DNA of 64,000 nt from Nannocystis pusilla (lineage in GTDB: Bacteria > Myxococcota_A > Polyangia > Nannocystales > Nannocystaceae). Below, one piece after another: positions 36,331 to 45,930 of this stretch; position 1 is the first letter of the stretch; each line of letters opens with the position of its first letter. Location: positions 2,233,204-2,297,203 of the forward strand of contig NZ_JAPNKE010000002.1 in the NCBI RefSeq assembly GCF_026626665.1, in the 5' to 3' direction. The notes under the pieces were generated by a model. The model saw nothing but the letters and a program-made list of their open reading frames with translations, ran no database searches and was not told where the DNA came from. The translations under genes and the position numbers were made by a program.

Positions 36331-36446
36331 GCCGCGATTGGCGACGCGCTCTGTTCGCGGAGGTACGGGGTTCGGAGCCAGGCCTGTGACCCTGCCGCTG
36401 CGCGAGGCGGCGGGCTGAGCCGTGCGCGCGTGCTAGAGTCGCGCGC

Positions 36447-37157
36447 ATGAGCGAGACGCTCGAACTCAAGTGTCGCTGCGGCGCGGTGCGTGGGCTGCTC
36501 TCCGAGGCGTCCCCGCGATCGGGCATCCACGCGGTGTGCTACTGCCGCGACTGCCAGGCGTTCGCGCGCTGGCTCGGCGGCGAGGGGCTGCTCGACGCGG
36601 CGGGAGGCACGGAGATCTTCCAGACCACGCCGGCGCAGATCACCCTCCACACCGGCCAGGAGCATCTCCGCTGCCTGCGGCTGTCGGAGAACGGGCTGCA
36701 CCGCTGGTACGTCGACTGCTGCCGCACGCCGGTGGCCAACACGACGGGGAGCTCGCGGGTGCCGTTCGCCGGGCTGCTGGTGCCGTTCGTCGCCGTGGAC
36801 GCGCCCACCCGCGAGCGCGTGCTCGGGCCGGTGGTGGCCCGCCTGTTCGGCCGCGACGCGACCGGGCCGACGCCGCCGGGCACCCCGGAGAAGATGGCGG
36901 TGACGGCCATCCCGCGGGTGCTGTGGCTGATGGGCCGCGGCCTCGTGCACCGGCGCGCCCAGCCGTCGCCGTTCTTCGCCCCGTGGGCCAAGCTGCCGCG
37001 CGTGACGCCGCAGGTGCTCGCGCCCGAGGAGCGCGCGGCGCTCGGGCCGGTGTGGAGGGCTGTCCCGAGGGGCATGTCCGCAGGTGCATGCGCTTGCGGA
37101 CATGCTCAAGGGGACATGCTCGTTCAATCATGCCCGATCGGGCAGCTGAGTCGGTAG
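36447..37157 (+). CDS. DUF6151/GFA-like zinc-binding protein
   Basis: 236 residues. LKCRCGAVRG and HAVCYCRDCQAFARWLG are Cys pairs of the GFA (Mss4-like) zinc fold, and HRWYVDCCRTPVANT is a third Cys site; the layout matches DUF6151 proteins. Cytoplasmic; substrate unknown. After about residue 205 the sequence (MSAGACACGHAQGDMLVQSC) is encoded by the palindromic cluster 37061-37144, so the natural C-terminus is probably shorter. TAGAGT (36434-36439) ends 7 nt before the ATG with no Shine-Dalgarno. Confidence 0.85.
   Translation: MSETLELKCRCGAVRGLLSEASPRSGIHAVCYCRDCQAFARWLGGEGLLDAAGGTEIFQTTPAQITLHTGQEHLRCLRLSENGLHRWYVDCCRTPVANTTGSSRVPFAGLLVPFVAVDAPTRERVLGPVVARLFGRDATGPTPPGTPEKMAVTAIPRVLWLMGRGLVHRRAQPSPFFAPWAKLPRVTPQVLAPEERAALGPVWRAVPRGMSAGACACGHAQGDMLVQSCPIGQLSR
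37061..37144. repeat. Palindromic GGACATG-family cluster with 11-bp stem
   Basis: GCATGTCCGCA (37072-37082) pairs with TGCGGACATGC (37095-37105), flanked by TGTCCCGAGGGGCATG and AGGGGACATGCTCG copies and TGCCCGATCGGGCA. It covers the 3' end of the DUF6151 gene. Confidence 0.8.
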
Positions 37158-37243
37158 CGTGGACGCGGCTGAGGGACGGCTCGAGGTGGTGCGGAACCGC
37201 GCCCATCTCGCGTCACCGGGATCGGCGGTCGATCGGGTCCCAG

Positions 37244-37271
37244 TCACACCGGAACAGCGACGGCTACCCGA
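37244..37271 (+). repeat. 28-nt dispersed repeat, copy 1
   Basis: TCACACCGGAACAGCGACGG plus CTACCCGA. The same 28 nt with one change (GAATAG) occurs at 48763-48790. Both are in gene-free gaps with palindromic clusters. Confidence 0.7.
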
Positions 37272-37374
37272 GCCGCTTGAGTTGACCGGATCGCGAGGGC
37301 GAGGTGCCGGCCCCGGCCGGGGACCGAGGGCCGGGCTCGCCGAGCGAGCGGAGCAGGCGGGCGGGAACCGCGAG

Positions 37375-37458
37375 AGACATGGCTGTTTGGGCATGATTTA
37401 TCGGACATGACCATGCAGGCATGGTCGATCGGACATGTCCTGAGCGACAGAATCATGC
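37375..37458. repeat. Palindromic cluster between convergent genes
   Basis: Includes GACCATG-CAGG-CATGGTC (37409-37426, perfect), CGGACATGACC, CGGACATGTCCTGAG and GGGCATGATT copies. It lies 39 nt past the stop of the C45-like gene. Confidence 0.75.
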
Positions 37459-37497
37459 GACGCCGGGCCTGCACCCCTCGCGCAAGCGGTCGCGGAC

Positions 37498-39198
37498 CTA
37501 CTCGCGGAGCTCCTCGAGCAGGCCGCGGACGCGCTCCTGGTCGCGCAGGCGGCCGGGGACCAGCTCGAGGTAGCGCTCGTAGTGGCGGCGGGCGGCGGGC
37601 AGGTCGCCGAGCTCGCGCTCGATGTCGCCGAGCAGGCGGTGCAGCTCGCCGACGTCCGGGGCGAGGGCCAGGGCGACGCTGGCGGAGGCCAGGGCCTGCT
37701 CGGGGAGGCCGCGGGCCAGCAAGCCGCGGGCGTGGCCGAGGGCCTCGAGGGCCTCCTTGTAGTCGCTGTACTCCTCGCTGTGCAGCAGGCGGTCGGCGGG
37801 GAAGTCGTCGAGCGGGGCCGGGCGCTCCTGGCGGCGGCCGAGGGCGTGGCGCAGGTCGATCGCGCGGAAGCGGCCGAGCGCCGAAGGGCCCTCGCCGACC
37901 CACATGACCATCGCGGTGGCGTCGACGACGACGGCGTGGGTCAGGTGGAGGTTGTCGACCGCGTTGCGGTTGCCGAGCCCGAGCTCGCTGCCGCCGAGGC
38001 CCTTGCGGTCGCGCAGGATCGCCACAGCCCGCGCCGGGTCGACCGGCGCCTCCGCGAGCAGCTCGCCGAGCCGGTCGTAGCGGTAGCCGCTCGAGGTGAA
38101 GCGGCGAATCCGGTCGTTCTGGGCGTCGCGCTCGAACGACTCGCGCAGCATGTGATTGGTGGCCCACACCAGCGCCTGGTCGTCGCCGCGGGGCTTGCGG
38201 TCGTCGCGGTCGCGCGCGAGCTCGACGACGGCGGCGCGACGCTGACGGCCGTCGCCGACCAGCACCGCGCCCGAGGTGCGCGCCGGCGCGGCTTGCAGGA
38301 TCTCGAGCGCCTGCTCGAGGGTGTCGGCGTCCTCGAGGATCTGGCGCAGGATGAGCGGCAGCGGCACGCCCTCCTCGAGCGCGTCGTCGGTGCGCGTGGG
38401 GTCGAGGGCGACGAAGATCCCGCGGGCGTTGATGCCGGTGACGACGCCCATGAGGCCGGCCCAGCCGACCGAGGCGAACGGGTACTTGCCGTCGGGGTGG
38501 ACGATGGTGACCAGGCGGTCGGGCTCGACGTCGAGGCCGAGGTCGGCGAAGAAGCTGCGGCCGATGACGAGGTTGCCGCGCTCCCCGCCGCCCTTGGGCC
38601 GGGCGGCGGCGGCGAACATGTTGCCCTCGAGCAGGACGTCGTCGAGGCGGCGGGTCAACTCGACGAAGCTCTGGTCGAGGAACAGGCGGTGATAGCTCGA
38701 CAGCCGCTCGCCGCCGGCCTCGGGCATGGCGGCGGCCAGGGCGGCCAGCTCGCGGCGGACGCCGGGGGCCAGGCTGTGGTCGGACTCGCGGAAGTCCCAG
38801 CGCATGACCATGTCGGCGGTCCAGCGCTCGAGACCCTCGGGGTAGCGGTTGCGCAGCAGGCGCGCGACGTCGCGGTCGAGCTCCCCCCACAGGCGGGCGG
38901 CGAGGCGGCCGTGGGCGTCGCCGATCTCCTCCGGCGGACCCTCGAGGTGGAGGAACCACAGGCGGCTCTCGCGGGTGAGCGAGGACCGGCCGTAGGCGAC
39001 GCGGCGGCCGGCGCGGTCGACGGTGAGCTCGGCGGCCGGGACGCGGACCTCCTCCGGAGACAGGTCGGTGTACGAGAGATAGCCGGAGTAGAGCGCGAAG
39101 GTGAGGATCGTGAGGGTGACGACGAGGGCGACCACGGCCCGCAGGAGCGCGAGCACGCTGCGGCCCTCGGGCGGCCCTCCGGATGCGAGTCTCACCAT
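37498..39198 (-). CDS. C45/acyltransferase-like membrane-anchored protein lacking the catalytic Cys, with C-terminal TPR
   Basis: 566 residues. An N-terminal membrane anchor (LRAVVALVVTLTILTFALY) is followed by a fold matching the C45 (penicillin acyltransferase-like) family: SYHRLFLDQSF, GNLVIGRSFFADLG, FASVGWAGLMGVVTGINARGI, VWATNHML. Active members self-cleave before a Cys; here the equivalent position reads EGNMFAAA, and the whole protein has no Cys. So it is either inactive or a different enzyme. The last 100 residues form TPR helices (ALASASVALALAPDVGELHRLL, split here). TAGGCT lies 12 nt upstream of the ATG; divergent from the glutaredoxin gene. Confidence 0.75.
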   Translation of the reverse strand: MVRLASGGPPEGRSVLALLRAVVALVVTLTILTFALYSGYLSYTDLSPEEVRVPAAELTVDRAGRRVAYGRSSLTRESRLWFLHLEGPPEEIGDAHGRLAARLWGELDRDVARLLRNRYPEGLERWTADMVMRWDFRESDHSLAPGVRRELAALAAAMPEAGGERLSSYHRLFLDQSFVELTRRLDDVLLEGNMFAAAARPKGGGERGNLVIGRSFFADLGLDVEPDRLVTIVHPDGKYPFASVGWAGLMGVVTGINARGIFVALDPTRTDDALEEGVPLPLILRQILEDADTLEQALEILQAAPARTSGAVLVGDGRQRRAAVVELARDRDDRKPRGDDQALVWATNHMLRESFERDAQNDRIRRFTSSGYRYDRLGELLAEAPVDPARAVAILRDRKGLGGSELGLGNRNAVDNLHLTHAVVVDATAMVMWVGEGPSALGRFRAIDLRHALGRRQERPAPLDDFPADRLLHSEEYSDYKEALEALGHARGLLARGLPEQALASASVALALAPDVGELHRLLGDIERELGDLPAARRHYERYLELVPGRLRDQERVRGLLEELRE

Positions 39199-39256
39199 GG
39201 CGCGGGCGCGAGCCTACCAGGCCCGGAGCGCGGTGGCGGCTTATACTCGCGCCGCC

Positions 39257-39942
39257 ATGACGAGAAGGTGCGCGAGCTTGCTCGGACTGTGGATCTTGTG
39301 CTCAGGCGGCTGCGAGCCGGAGAAGCCGCCGGCGCCGACGAAGCCGCAGTCGGCCCCGGCGACCGCCGAGGCCGGCGAGGCGGGCGCGGCGGTGCTGCCG
39401 GCCGACGCGAAGGACGCGATTTTGACGTTCGCGGGCGACCGTGGGCAGTTCAAGGACACCGGCAAGCCGGCCGACGTGCCCGAGGAGGCGCGCGGGCTGG
39501 TGCGGGTGACGCTGCTGCAGGGCCCGCAGCCGCCCGAGGGGACGGTGTGGGCGGCGAACTTGAAGACGCCCGAGGCCGACGGGTCGTGGAAGCTGTCGAC
39601 CGTGCCGCGCGCGCAGTTCGAGGAGCTGGCGCTGGGGCTCGGCCGCAGCAGCGCGGCCCGCTGCCGCCGGGGCTCGAGGCGCCGGTGGTGGCCCCGCGTG
39701 AGGCGGACGTCATCGTCTACAAGACCGAGTGGTGCGGGGTCTGCAAGCAGGTGCAGTCGTACCTCGACAAGAAGGGCGTCAAGTACGTCGCCAAGGACAT
39801 CGAGAAGGACTCGACCGCGGCCGGCGAGCTGCGGGCCAAGGCCAAGGAGAAGGGCGTGCAGACCGGGAGCGTGCCGGTCATCGACGTGCGCGGCGAGCTG
39901 ATGGTCGGGTTCAACCGCGCGCGGCTCGAGCAGCTGCTCTGA
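39257..39942 (+). CDS. Lipoprotein with C-terminal glutaredoxin domain (frameshifted)
   Basis: Lipobox CSGGC, then PEKPPAPTKPQSAPAT linker and a small domain (ILTFAGDRGQFKDTGKPADVP, with LVRVTLLQGPQPPEG). Near 39650 the frame shifts by one; the continuation reads PPGLEAPVVAPREADVIVYK, then TEWCGVCKQVQSYLDKKGV with a CGVC redox motif, and VPVIDVRGELMVGFNRARLEQLL. The CxxC and cis-Pro (VPVID) are those of a glutaredoxin. Probable periplasmic thiol-disulfide role. TATACT (39242-39247) ends 9 nt before the ATG. Confidence 0.8.
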
Positions 39943-40219
39943 GGCGGACCCCGCCTGAACCGCGAGCGGGGTTCGGCGAAGTCCGAATCACTCGTCGCAC
40001 GAGTGGCGGGCTCGCTCGTCGCGCTGGCGTGCGAGTGGACCCATGCTCGCGTCCCTCTCGCAGGGCCTCGTCGGCCGGCGTGTGCGGGCGGCATGTGTGG
40101 GCGGCGCAGTGGCGGGCGTCCGTGGCGGGGCGCAGGGCCGCCCGCCTGTTGCCGTAGCGGGGCGCACAGGCGCGGCGCGGCCGGTTGCGTCCGGCTGAGG
40201 CCGGGGCTAGCGTCGTCTC

Positions 40220-41785
40220 ATGACGGGTGTCTCCACGGACTGGACGCGCCGCGCGGCGCTGAGGGTCGGCGCGTTGACTCTTGGCCTGGCCGCGGAGACA
40301 GCCGCGGCGCACCCGCTGGCGGCCACGCCGCCGGAGCAGGAGCGCGAGGACGACCACTGGCGCCCGGCCGAGCTCGAGTCGTGGGCGATCGAGCCGCCGC
40401 CGCCGCTGGCCGCCGACTCGGAGTACCCGCTGGCTGCCGCGTTCGACCCGGCCTGCTCGTGCAACTACTCGGTGAACGGCATCACGTCGTACCAGCACGT
40501 CGTCGTCCACACGATGCAGGGCAGCTACTCCGGCACCAAGTCGTGGTTCAAGAACCCGGACGCGCAGGTGTCGTGCCACTACATCATGCGCTCGGTCGAC
40601 GGCGAGGTCACGCAGATGGTCCTCGACAAGGACAAGGCGTGGCACGTCGGCTCGTCGAACGCGACGTCGATCGGCATCGAGCACGAGGGCTACATCGACG
40701 ACCCGGCCAAGTGGTACACGTGGGAGACGTATGTCTCTTCGGCCAGGTTGGCGCGCTGGCTGACGACGCGCCACGACATCCCGGTCGACCGCGATCACAT
40801 CCTCGGCCACGTCGAGCTGCCCAACCAGAGCCACACCGATCCGGGCGCCGGCTGGAACTGGGACATGTACATGGGGCTCGTGCAGGACGTGGTGCCGCAG
40901 GGCCAGATCCAGGTCGCGGTGGTCGACCGCAGCAAGCTGTGCACCATCACCGCGACGGTGAGCACGTACCTGCAGCGCACCGCCGAGTCGACCGACCTGC
41001 TGACCGCGCCCGAGCTGTGTCCGATCGCGGCCGGGACGCAGGTGACGTACCTGCACGCGTCGGCGCCGATTGGCGCGCGCCGGAGATTGTTGATGGAGGC
41101 CGGCCAGGGGCCGTGCGCGGGGGTCAACGGGCTCGACGCGGAGGCGTTCGTCGACCCGACCCACTTCACGGCCATGTGCGCGCCGGCGGCGATGGCGGCG
41201 GTGGGGGCGACGGTCAGCCTCGACGGCGGGCCGGGGCTGGCGGTCGACGCCAACGGGTTCGTGAACCTGCCGCCCGTCGGGCCGGGGTCGCACGCGCTCG
41301 ACGTGGCCGGGCCGGGGCTGTACGAGCCGGCGGCGGACATGGTCGACCTGGCGGTGTACCCGGGCGTGCGCGTGGCGATCGCCGTCGATCCGGTGGCCGT
41401 CGAGCCGCCCGATCCGACCGGCGGCGAGACGGGCGGCGGAGAGACCGGCGGCGGCGAGACCGGCGGCGCGGGCGAGACGGGGGCGGGCGAGGTCGGCGGT
41501 GAGGTCGGGGGCGAGGTCGGCGAGACCGGCTTGCCAGATCCGACCGAGGCGCCGACCTCCGGGCCCGACAGCGGCGAGCCGACCACCGCCGACGGGAGCT
41601 CGGGCGAGGCGGAGGCCGGCGGCGACGAGGCCGGCCCGCCGGTGCTCAGCGGCGCCGCCCTGCCCGAGGGCTACGGGCAGAACGACGAGGACGGCTGCGC
41701 GTGCCGCTCGGGCGCGGGCGGGCGTGAGGGCTGGCTCGCGGCCGGCCTGGTGCTCCTGGGGCTCGGGCGTCGGCGCCGGCGCTGA
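40220..41785 (+). CDS. N-acetylmuramoyl-L-alanine amidase with MYXO-CTERM
   Basis: 521 residues. Tat-like N-terminus (TRRAALRVGALTLGLAAETAAA). Amidase_2 fold: YQHVVVHTMQGSYSG (zinc His about 97), VSCHYIM, WHVGSSNATSIGIEHEGY, and LPNQSHTDPGAGWNW (zinc ligand His about 204). It cleaves the MurNAc-L-Ala bond in peptidoglycan. A beta-rich second half and a GGETGGGETGG linker lead to a MYXO-CTERM (GCACRSG, hydrophobic helix, RRRRR). Surface-anchored cell-wall hydrolase. TAGCGT (40208-40213) ends 6 nt before the ATG, with TTGCGT 17 nt further upstream: a full sigma70-like promoter on a leaderless start. Confidence 0.92.
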   Translation: MTGVSTDWTRRAALRVGALTLGLAAETAAAHPLAATPPEQEREDDHWRPAELESWAIEPPPPLAADSEYPLAAAFDPACSCNYSVNGITSYQHVVVHTMQGSYSGTKSWFKNPDAQVSCHYIMRSVDGEVTQMVLDKDKAWHVGSSNATSIGIEHEGYIDDPAKWYTWETYVSSARLARWLTTRHDIPVDRDHILGHVELPNQSHTDPGAGWNWDMYMGLVQDVVPQGQIQVAVVDRSKLCTITATVSTYLQRTAESTDLLTAPELCPIAAGTQVTYLHASAPIGARRRLLMEAGQGPCAGVNGLDAEAFVDPTHFTAMCAPAAMAAVGATVSLDGGPGLAVDANGFVNLPPVGPGSHALDVAGPGLYEPAADMVDLAVYPGVRVAIAVDPVAVEPPDPTGGETGGGETGGGETGGAGETGAGEVGGEVGGEVGETGLPDPTEAPTSGPDSGEPTTADGSSGEAEAGGDEAGPPVLSGAALPEGYGQNDEDGCACRSGAGGREGWLAAGLVLLGLGRRRRR

Positions 41786-41802
41786 GGGCACCGACGATTG
41801 AC

Positions 41803-41876
41803 CATGTCTCAAGGGACATGCCCTTTGGGGTATGGCGCCCGAGACATGCCCTGGGGACATGTCCCGAGGGGCATGT
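41803..41876. repeat. Palindromic cluster between convergent genes
   Basis: CATGTC-TCAAGG-GACATG (41803-41820), then GAGACATGCCCTGGGGACAT and GTCCCGAGGGGCATGTCA. It fills the 90-nt gap between the amidase stop and the DsbD stop; the last copy contributes the DsbD TGA (complement of 41876-41878). Confidence 0.85.
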
Positions 41877-43174
41877 CACTGGACCTGGGCGATCAGCGGG
41901 CCGAACTGGTCGGCGGGGGTGTACTTGTGGAAGTGGTGGGCCGGCTCGGGCATGGCGGTGCCGCTGCGCAGCTCGTCGAAGTGCTCGGTGAAGCGGACCT
42001 GCGACGGGAACACCAGGACGCTCGGCAGGGTCTCGCTGGCGAACGCGCGCTTGATCGTCTGTTTCTCCGGCGTCTCCTGGGTGACGTCGATCTTGATCAG
42101 CTCGAAGCGGCTCTCGAGGACCGGCTCGATCTCCTCGTGGTGGAAGGTCAGCTTCTCCATCTCGAGGCAGGGGGCGCACCAGGTGGCGCCGAAGTCGATG
42201 ACGACCGGGAGGTTGCGGTCCTGGGCGCGGGTGAGCGCCTCCTCGAGCTCGGCGATGGTGTGGACCTCCTTCCACGAGCCGGACGGGACGTAGACGGTGT
42301 TGTTGATCAGCACCTGGATCCCGAGCACCGTGGCGGTGACGGCCACGCCCTTGCGGGCCTTCTCGAGCGGATCGCCGTAGAAGCTGAGGTGGATGGCGCC
42401 GGCGAACAGGCCGATGAGGGTCAGCGCCGCGCCGAGCCACACGCCCCAGGTCGGGTCGGCGAGGAAGCGGCGCAGCTCGGGGCTGAGCGGCGCGAGGAAC
42501 CACAGCGACATCACCAGCAGGGCGACGCCGAACACGCTCTTGACGTACTCCATCCACCGGCCGGGGCGGAACAGGCTGGCGCCGAGGGCCACCGCGAAGA
42601 ACAGGGTGCCCATGCCGAGCGCGTACGTGAACAGCAGGCTGGCGCCGTAGGCCAGGCTGTCGCCCTCGGCCGCGCCCTTGGCGATGACCGCGAGCAGCGA
42701 CAGCAGCACCGGGCCGGTGCACGGGGCCGAGATGAAGCCGCTGACGAGGCCCATGAGGAAGGCGCCGACCGGGCCGGTGCCGCCGACGGCGTTGAGGCGG
42801 GTCTGCACCGACGCCGGCAGCTGCAGCTCGAACGCGCCGAACATGCTGGCCGCGAGCGCGAGCAGCACGGCGACGATCGGCAGGACCACCACCGGCTCGC
42901 CGAGCCAGGCGCCGAACTGGCCGCCGGACAGCGCGACGACGATGCCGAGCGTGGTGTAGAGCGTGGCCATGCCGAGCACGTAGGCGCTGGCGAGGAACAG
43001 CGCCCGACCGCGGGAGACGCCCTTGGCCCCGAACACCGCGACGGTGATCGGGATCAATGGATAGACGCAGGGCGTGAGGTCGACGAGGACGCCCTGGCCG
43101 AATGCCCAGGCGTAGGTGCTGAGGGTGGCAGCGTCGAACGCGTCGGTCGGAGACATGATGGCGACCTGAACCAT
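41876..43174 (-). CDS. DsbD-like thiol:disulfide interchange protein
   Basis: 432 residues from ATG 43174; ATG 43156 (MSPTDAF) is an alternative with AGGT upstream. The membrane domain has eight helices with the two conserved Cys: LVDLTPCVYPLIPI and GFISAPCTGPVLLSLL. The C-terminal thioredoxin domain carries GATWCAPCLEM. It lacks the periplasmic N-terminal alpha domain, like CcdA-thioredoxin or ScsB-type short forms. It moves electrons from the cytoplasm to periplasmic thiols, which fits the nearby periplasmic glutaredoxin. Confidence 0.9.
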   Translation of the reverse strand: MVQVAIMSPTDAFDAATLSTYAWAFGQGVLVDLTPCVYPLIPITVAVFGAKGVSRGRALFLASAYVLGMATLYTTLGIVVALSGGQFGAWLGEPVVVLPIVAVLLALAASMFGAFELQLPASVQTRLNAVGGTGPVGAFLMGLVSGFISAPCTGPVLLSLLAVIAKGAAEGDSLAYGASLLFTYALGMGTLFFAVALGASLFRPGRWMEYVKSVFGVALLVMSLWFLAPLSPELRRFLADPTWGVWLGAALTLIGLFAGAIHLSFYGDPLEKARKGVAVTATVLGIQVLINNTVYVPSGSWKEVHTIAELEEALTRAQDRNLPVVIDFGATWCAPCLEMEKLTFHHEEIEPVLESRFELIKIDVTQETPEKQTIKRAFASETLPSVLVFPSQVRFTEHFDELRSGTAMPEPAHHFHKYTPADQFGPLIAQVQ

Positions 43175-43276
43175 ACGACGCCGGGCCGCGTGGCGCCGCG
43201 TGACGCGCTCGGGCGCGCGCCGCGACGGGCGTGCGGTCACGCGCCAACCAGAGTTGGCAGGGCCCGCCGAGCCTCC

Positions 43277-45164
43277 CTAGCGGCCGCGCACGGGGCAGGG
43301 GAGCTCGCGGCCGGCGATCGCCTCGGCGTTGTTCAGCTCGTCGACGGTGGCCGGCGAGAGCGCCGCGCAGCAGCCGTAGGCGCTGTGGTCGCGGATCAGG
43401 CTGACGAGCAGGTCCTCCGGCAGGCCGTAGCAGCACGCGGGCACGACCGCCCGCGGATCGTCGCGCGGCACACAGGCGGGCATGGCGAGGCAGCTGCCGT
43501 CGTCGGGGTCGGTGCAGGCGACGCGCACGCTGGGGGTCGGGTCGGTGTAGTCGAGGACGACGTCGGTGCCGCCGAGCAGGGCCGTGCCGACCAGGCCGTC
43601 GAAGCTGGAGCGCCTCGGGGCTGGTGTCGCGGCGGACGGCGGAGGCCAGCGGGTGATCGGCCGGGACGACGAGGGTCGGGATCCACCGGTTGGGATCGAC
43701 GCGGCCGTCGCTGGCCACGAACGCCTGGCCGACCACGGCCGCGGTGGTGAAGCCGGCCGAGCCGGGGGTCAGGTTGTCGGTGGCCGAGCGGCAGTTGTCG
43801 GCGGCGGTGCGCGGGACCTTCTCGCGCGCGGCCATGTTGCACTGCGAGCGGAGGGCGCGGAGGCGCACCTCGAGGCGCTGACAGGCCGTCTGGCCGGTGG
43901 TCTGCGTCAGGCCGGGGACGAGCGCGAGGCTGCGGACGCGCAGCTCGATCAGCGGGCGCTCGGCGGTGCCGGCCGGCGGCCACCCGGCCGCGCGCAGCTG
44001 GCCGGCCTGTCCGATGAGACAGGCCGGCGTGCCGGGCTGGACGCCGCTCGAGAGGCCGCCGTCGCCGAAGCACGGCGGCAGGTCGAGGCTGCCGAACATG
44101 CGCTGCGCGCTGTCCTCGAACAGCACCAGGCCGGGCACGCCGGTGGCGATCAGGACCGAGGCGTCGTGGCCGTGGTCGATGTCGTCGGCCGCCAGGGCGA
44201 CCTCTTGCAGGCCGCAGCCGGCGCGCAGGTCGGCCCGCTTGACGCCCGTGGGCGAGCGGAAGCTGCCGGGCTTACCTGGCCCCGAGGCCAGCTCGCAGCT
44301 GTTGCTGCCCGCGCTGTAGACCACGGCCGCCGGCGGCGCGCCGAGGCAGGCGTCGAGGACCATGCGCGTCGACTGCAGGGCGCTCTCGGGGTGGTTGCGG
44401 TCGAACACGCCGAAGCTGGCGAGGTCGCAGTCGTCGCCGTCGGGCTGCTGGCACACGTCGTCGATCAGCTTGCCGAGCAAGAGGCCCGGGAACTGCAGCG
44501 GGAGGGCGGCGCTGCCCTGATCGGCGAGGGCGCTCTCGACGCCGGGGAACTCGCGGTAGAAGGTGATCTGCGGGCCGTCGCTGCCGCGCGCGTCGGTGAA
44601 GCGGACGGCCATCTGACGCAGGACGTTGCCGCCGAGCACGCCGCCGACGAACGGCGCCGCGGTGCCGTCGCCGACCTGCCAGCCCCACGAGACGTCGGCG
44701 GTGTCTCGCGGCAGGCGGATGTAGGGCGTCGAGTCGAAGCGGAAGCGGGCGATCGCCTTGTCGGCCGCGCCTTCGATCGGCGGCTCGGCCAGGGTCTCCT
44801 TGGCGGTGCGGACCTCGAAGCAGCCGCGCACCGCGGTGATCGGGCCGTCGCCGACGAGGGTGGTGATCGGGCTGCCGCTGTCGACCACGAGCGGCAGGCA
44901 GGCGTCGGGCGGACAGCTCTCGGGCGCGGTGGTGCAGACCGAAGGGCAACCACCGGCCGCGTCCTCGCCGGGGCAGCCGTCGGGGCGATAGACGAGGCGC
45001 GGCAGCGGGGAGGCGTCGCCGCTGCCGAGCGGGAGCGGGCGCCCGAACTCGCCGACGATGAGGATCTCGTCCTGCGGGCAGGCGGTCAGCGCGACCACGA
45101 AGAGAGGCGCCGCCAGCGTCAGGCTGGGGCGCCTCGTTCGGGAGCTGTCGGCGGCGCGGGCCAC
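43277..45164 (-). CDS. Aspartic-protease-like lipoprotein (frameshifted)
   Basis: GTG 45164 was chosen because TAGCCT (complement of 45072+100, i.e. 45172-45177) ends 7 nt before it. Lipobox VVALTAC. The first lobe has CLPLVVDSGSPITTLVGDG with the Asp-Ser-Gly triad of pepsin/retropepsin-like enzymes. Near 43605 the frame shifts; the continuation reads SFDGLVGTALLGGTDVVLDYTD, matching the DGLLG motif near the second lobe, then a Cys-rich tail (ACCYGLPEDLLVSLIRDHSAYGCCAAL). Whether it is an active protease is uncertain. An 11-bp perfect hairpin (GCCGGCCTGTC / GACAGGCCGGC) lies inside the gene at 44001-44028. Confidence 0.75.
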
Positions 45165-45234
45165 GACCCTCAGGCTAACACAGGCGGGCCGCGGCGCTCG
45201 CACGTCGTCGCGAGGCCCGGGGCCCTCGCGCCGG

Positions 45235-45861
45235 TCAGTTCTTCTTGGCCAGCTCGACCAGCTTGTTCTCGAGGCGCAAGATCAGCTCGTCGACGCCCTT
45301 GTCGCGGATGATCTTGTTGAACTCGAACTTGTAGTTCTTGGCCAGGCTGACGCCGTCGGTGACGATGTCCTCGACCTTCCAGGTGTCGCCCACGGCGTGC
45401 ATGACGTAGACGACCTCGACGACCTCGGGCTTGCCGTCACGCGTGAGGGCGATGTTGGTGATGACCCGGATGTCGCCGCCGACCTTGGCGTCCTCGCCGA
45501 CGATGGTCAGCTCGTACTTCTTGTCGCTGCGCAGCCGCTTGAGGTAGTTCTCGCGGATCAGCTTGGTGAGCAGCGCCTCGAACTCGGCGCAGCGCGGGGC
45601 GCACTTGTTGGCGTAGCGCGCCGGGCCGCCGAGCGAGGCCTCCGCGAGGGCCTTGTAGTCGAGCAGCAGGTCGACTTCCTTCGCCAGCGTCTCGGGGTCG
45701 GCCCGCTTCTTCACCAGCTCGAGGACCTTGTTGTGCCGCTCCTTGAACACGGCGGAGGGCGATGCCGGAGCGTTGGCCGCCTCGGCGGCGGGCGCGTGCC
45801 CGAAGAAGACGAAGGTGGAAAGCACGAACCCGGCGATGAGACTGCGAGCGGAAGTGGGCAT
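45235..45861 (-). CDS. MlaC/Ttg2D-like phospholipid transport periplasmic protein
   Basis: 208 residues. Signal peptide LIAGFVLSTFVFFGHAPAAEAA. MlaC family features: LLLDYKALAEASLG, FEALLTKLIRENYLKRL, WKVEDIVTDGVSLAKNYKFEFNKII (split: WKVEDIVTDGVSLAKN, YKFEF). MlaC carries phospholipids between outer- and inner-membrane complexes; MlaFED are not nearby. GAGG precedes the ATG. It follows the TolC-type gene by 69 nt on the same strand, so the two are probably co-transcribed. Confidence 0.9.
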   Translation of the reverse strand: MPTSARSLIAGFVLSTFVFFGHAPAAEAANAPASPSAVFKERHNKVLELVKKRADPETLAKEVDLLLDYKALAEASLGGPARYANKCAPRCAEFEALLTKLIRENYLKRLRSDKKYELTIVGEDAKVGGDIRVITNIALTRDGKPEVVEVVYVMHAVGDTWKVEDIVTDGVSLAKNYKFEFNKIIRDKGVDELILRLENKLVELAKKN

Positions 45862-45930
45862 TTTCGGCCTCGGAGGTGGGCGCTCGGACGGCAGCCCTGG
45901 GTGCGACATTCAGCCCGTTACGAACCAGTT

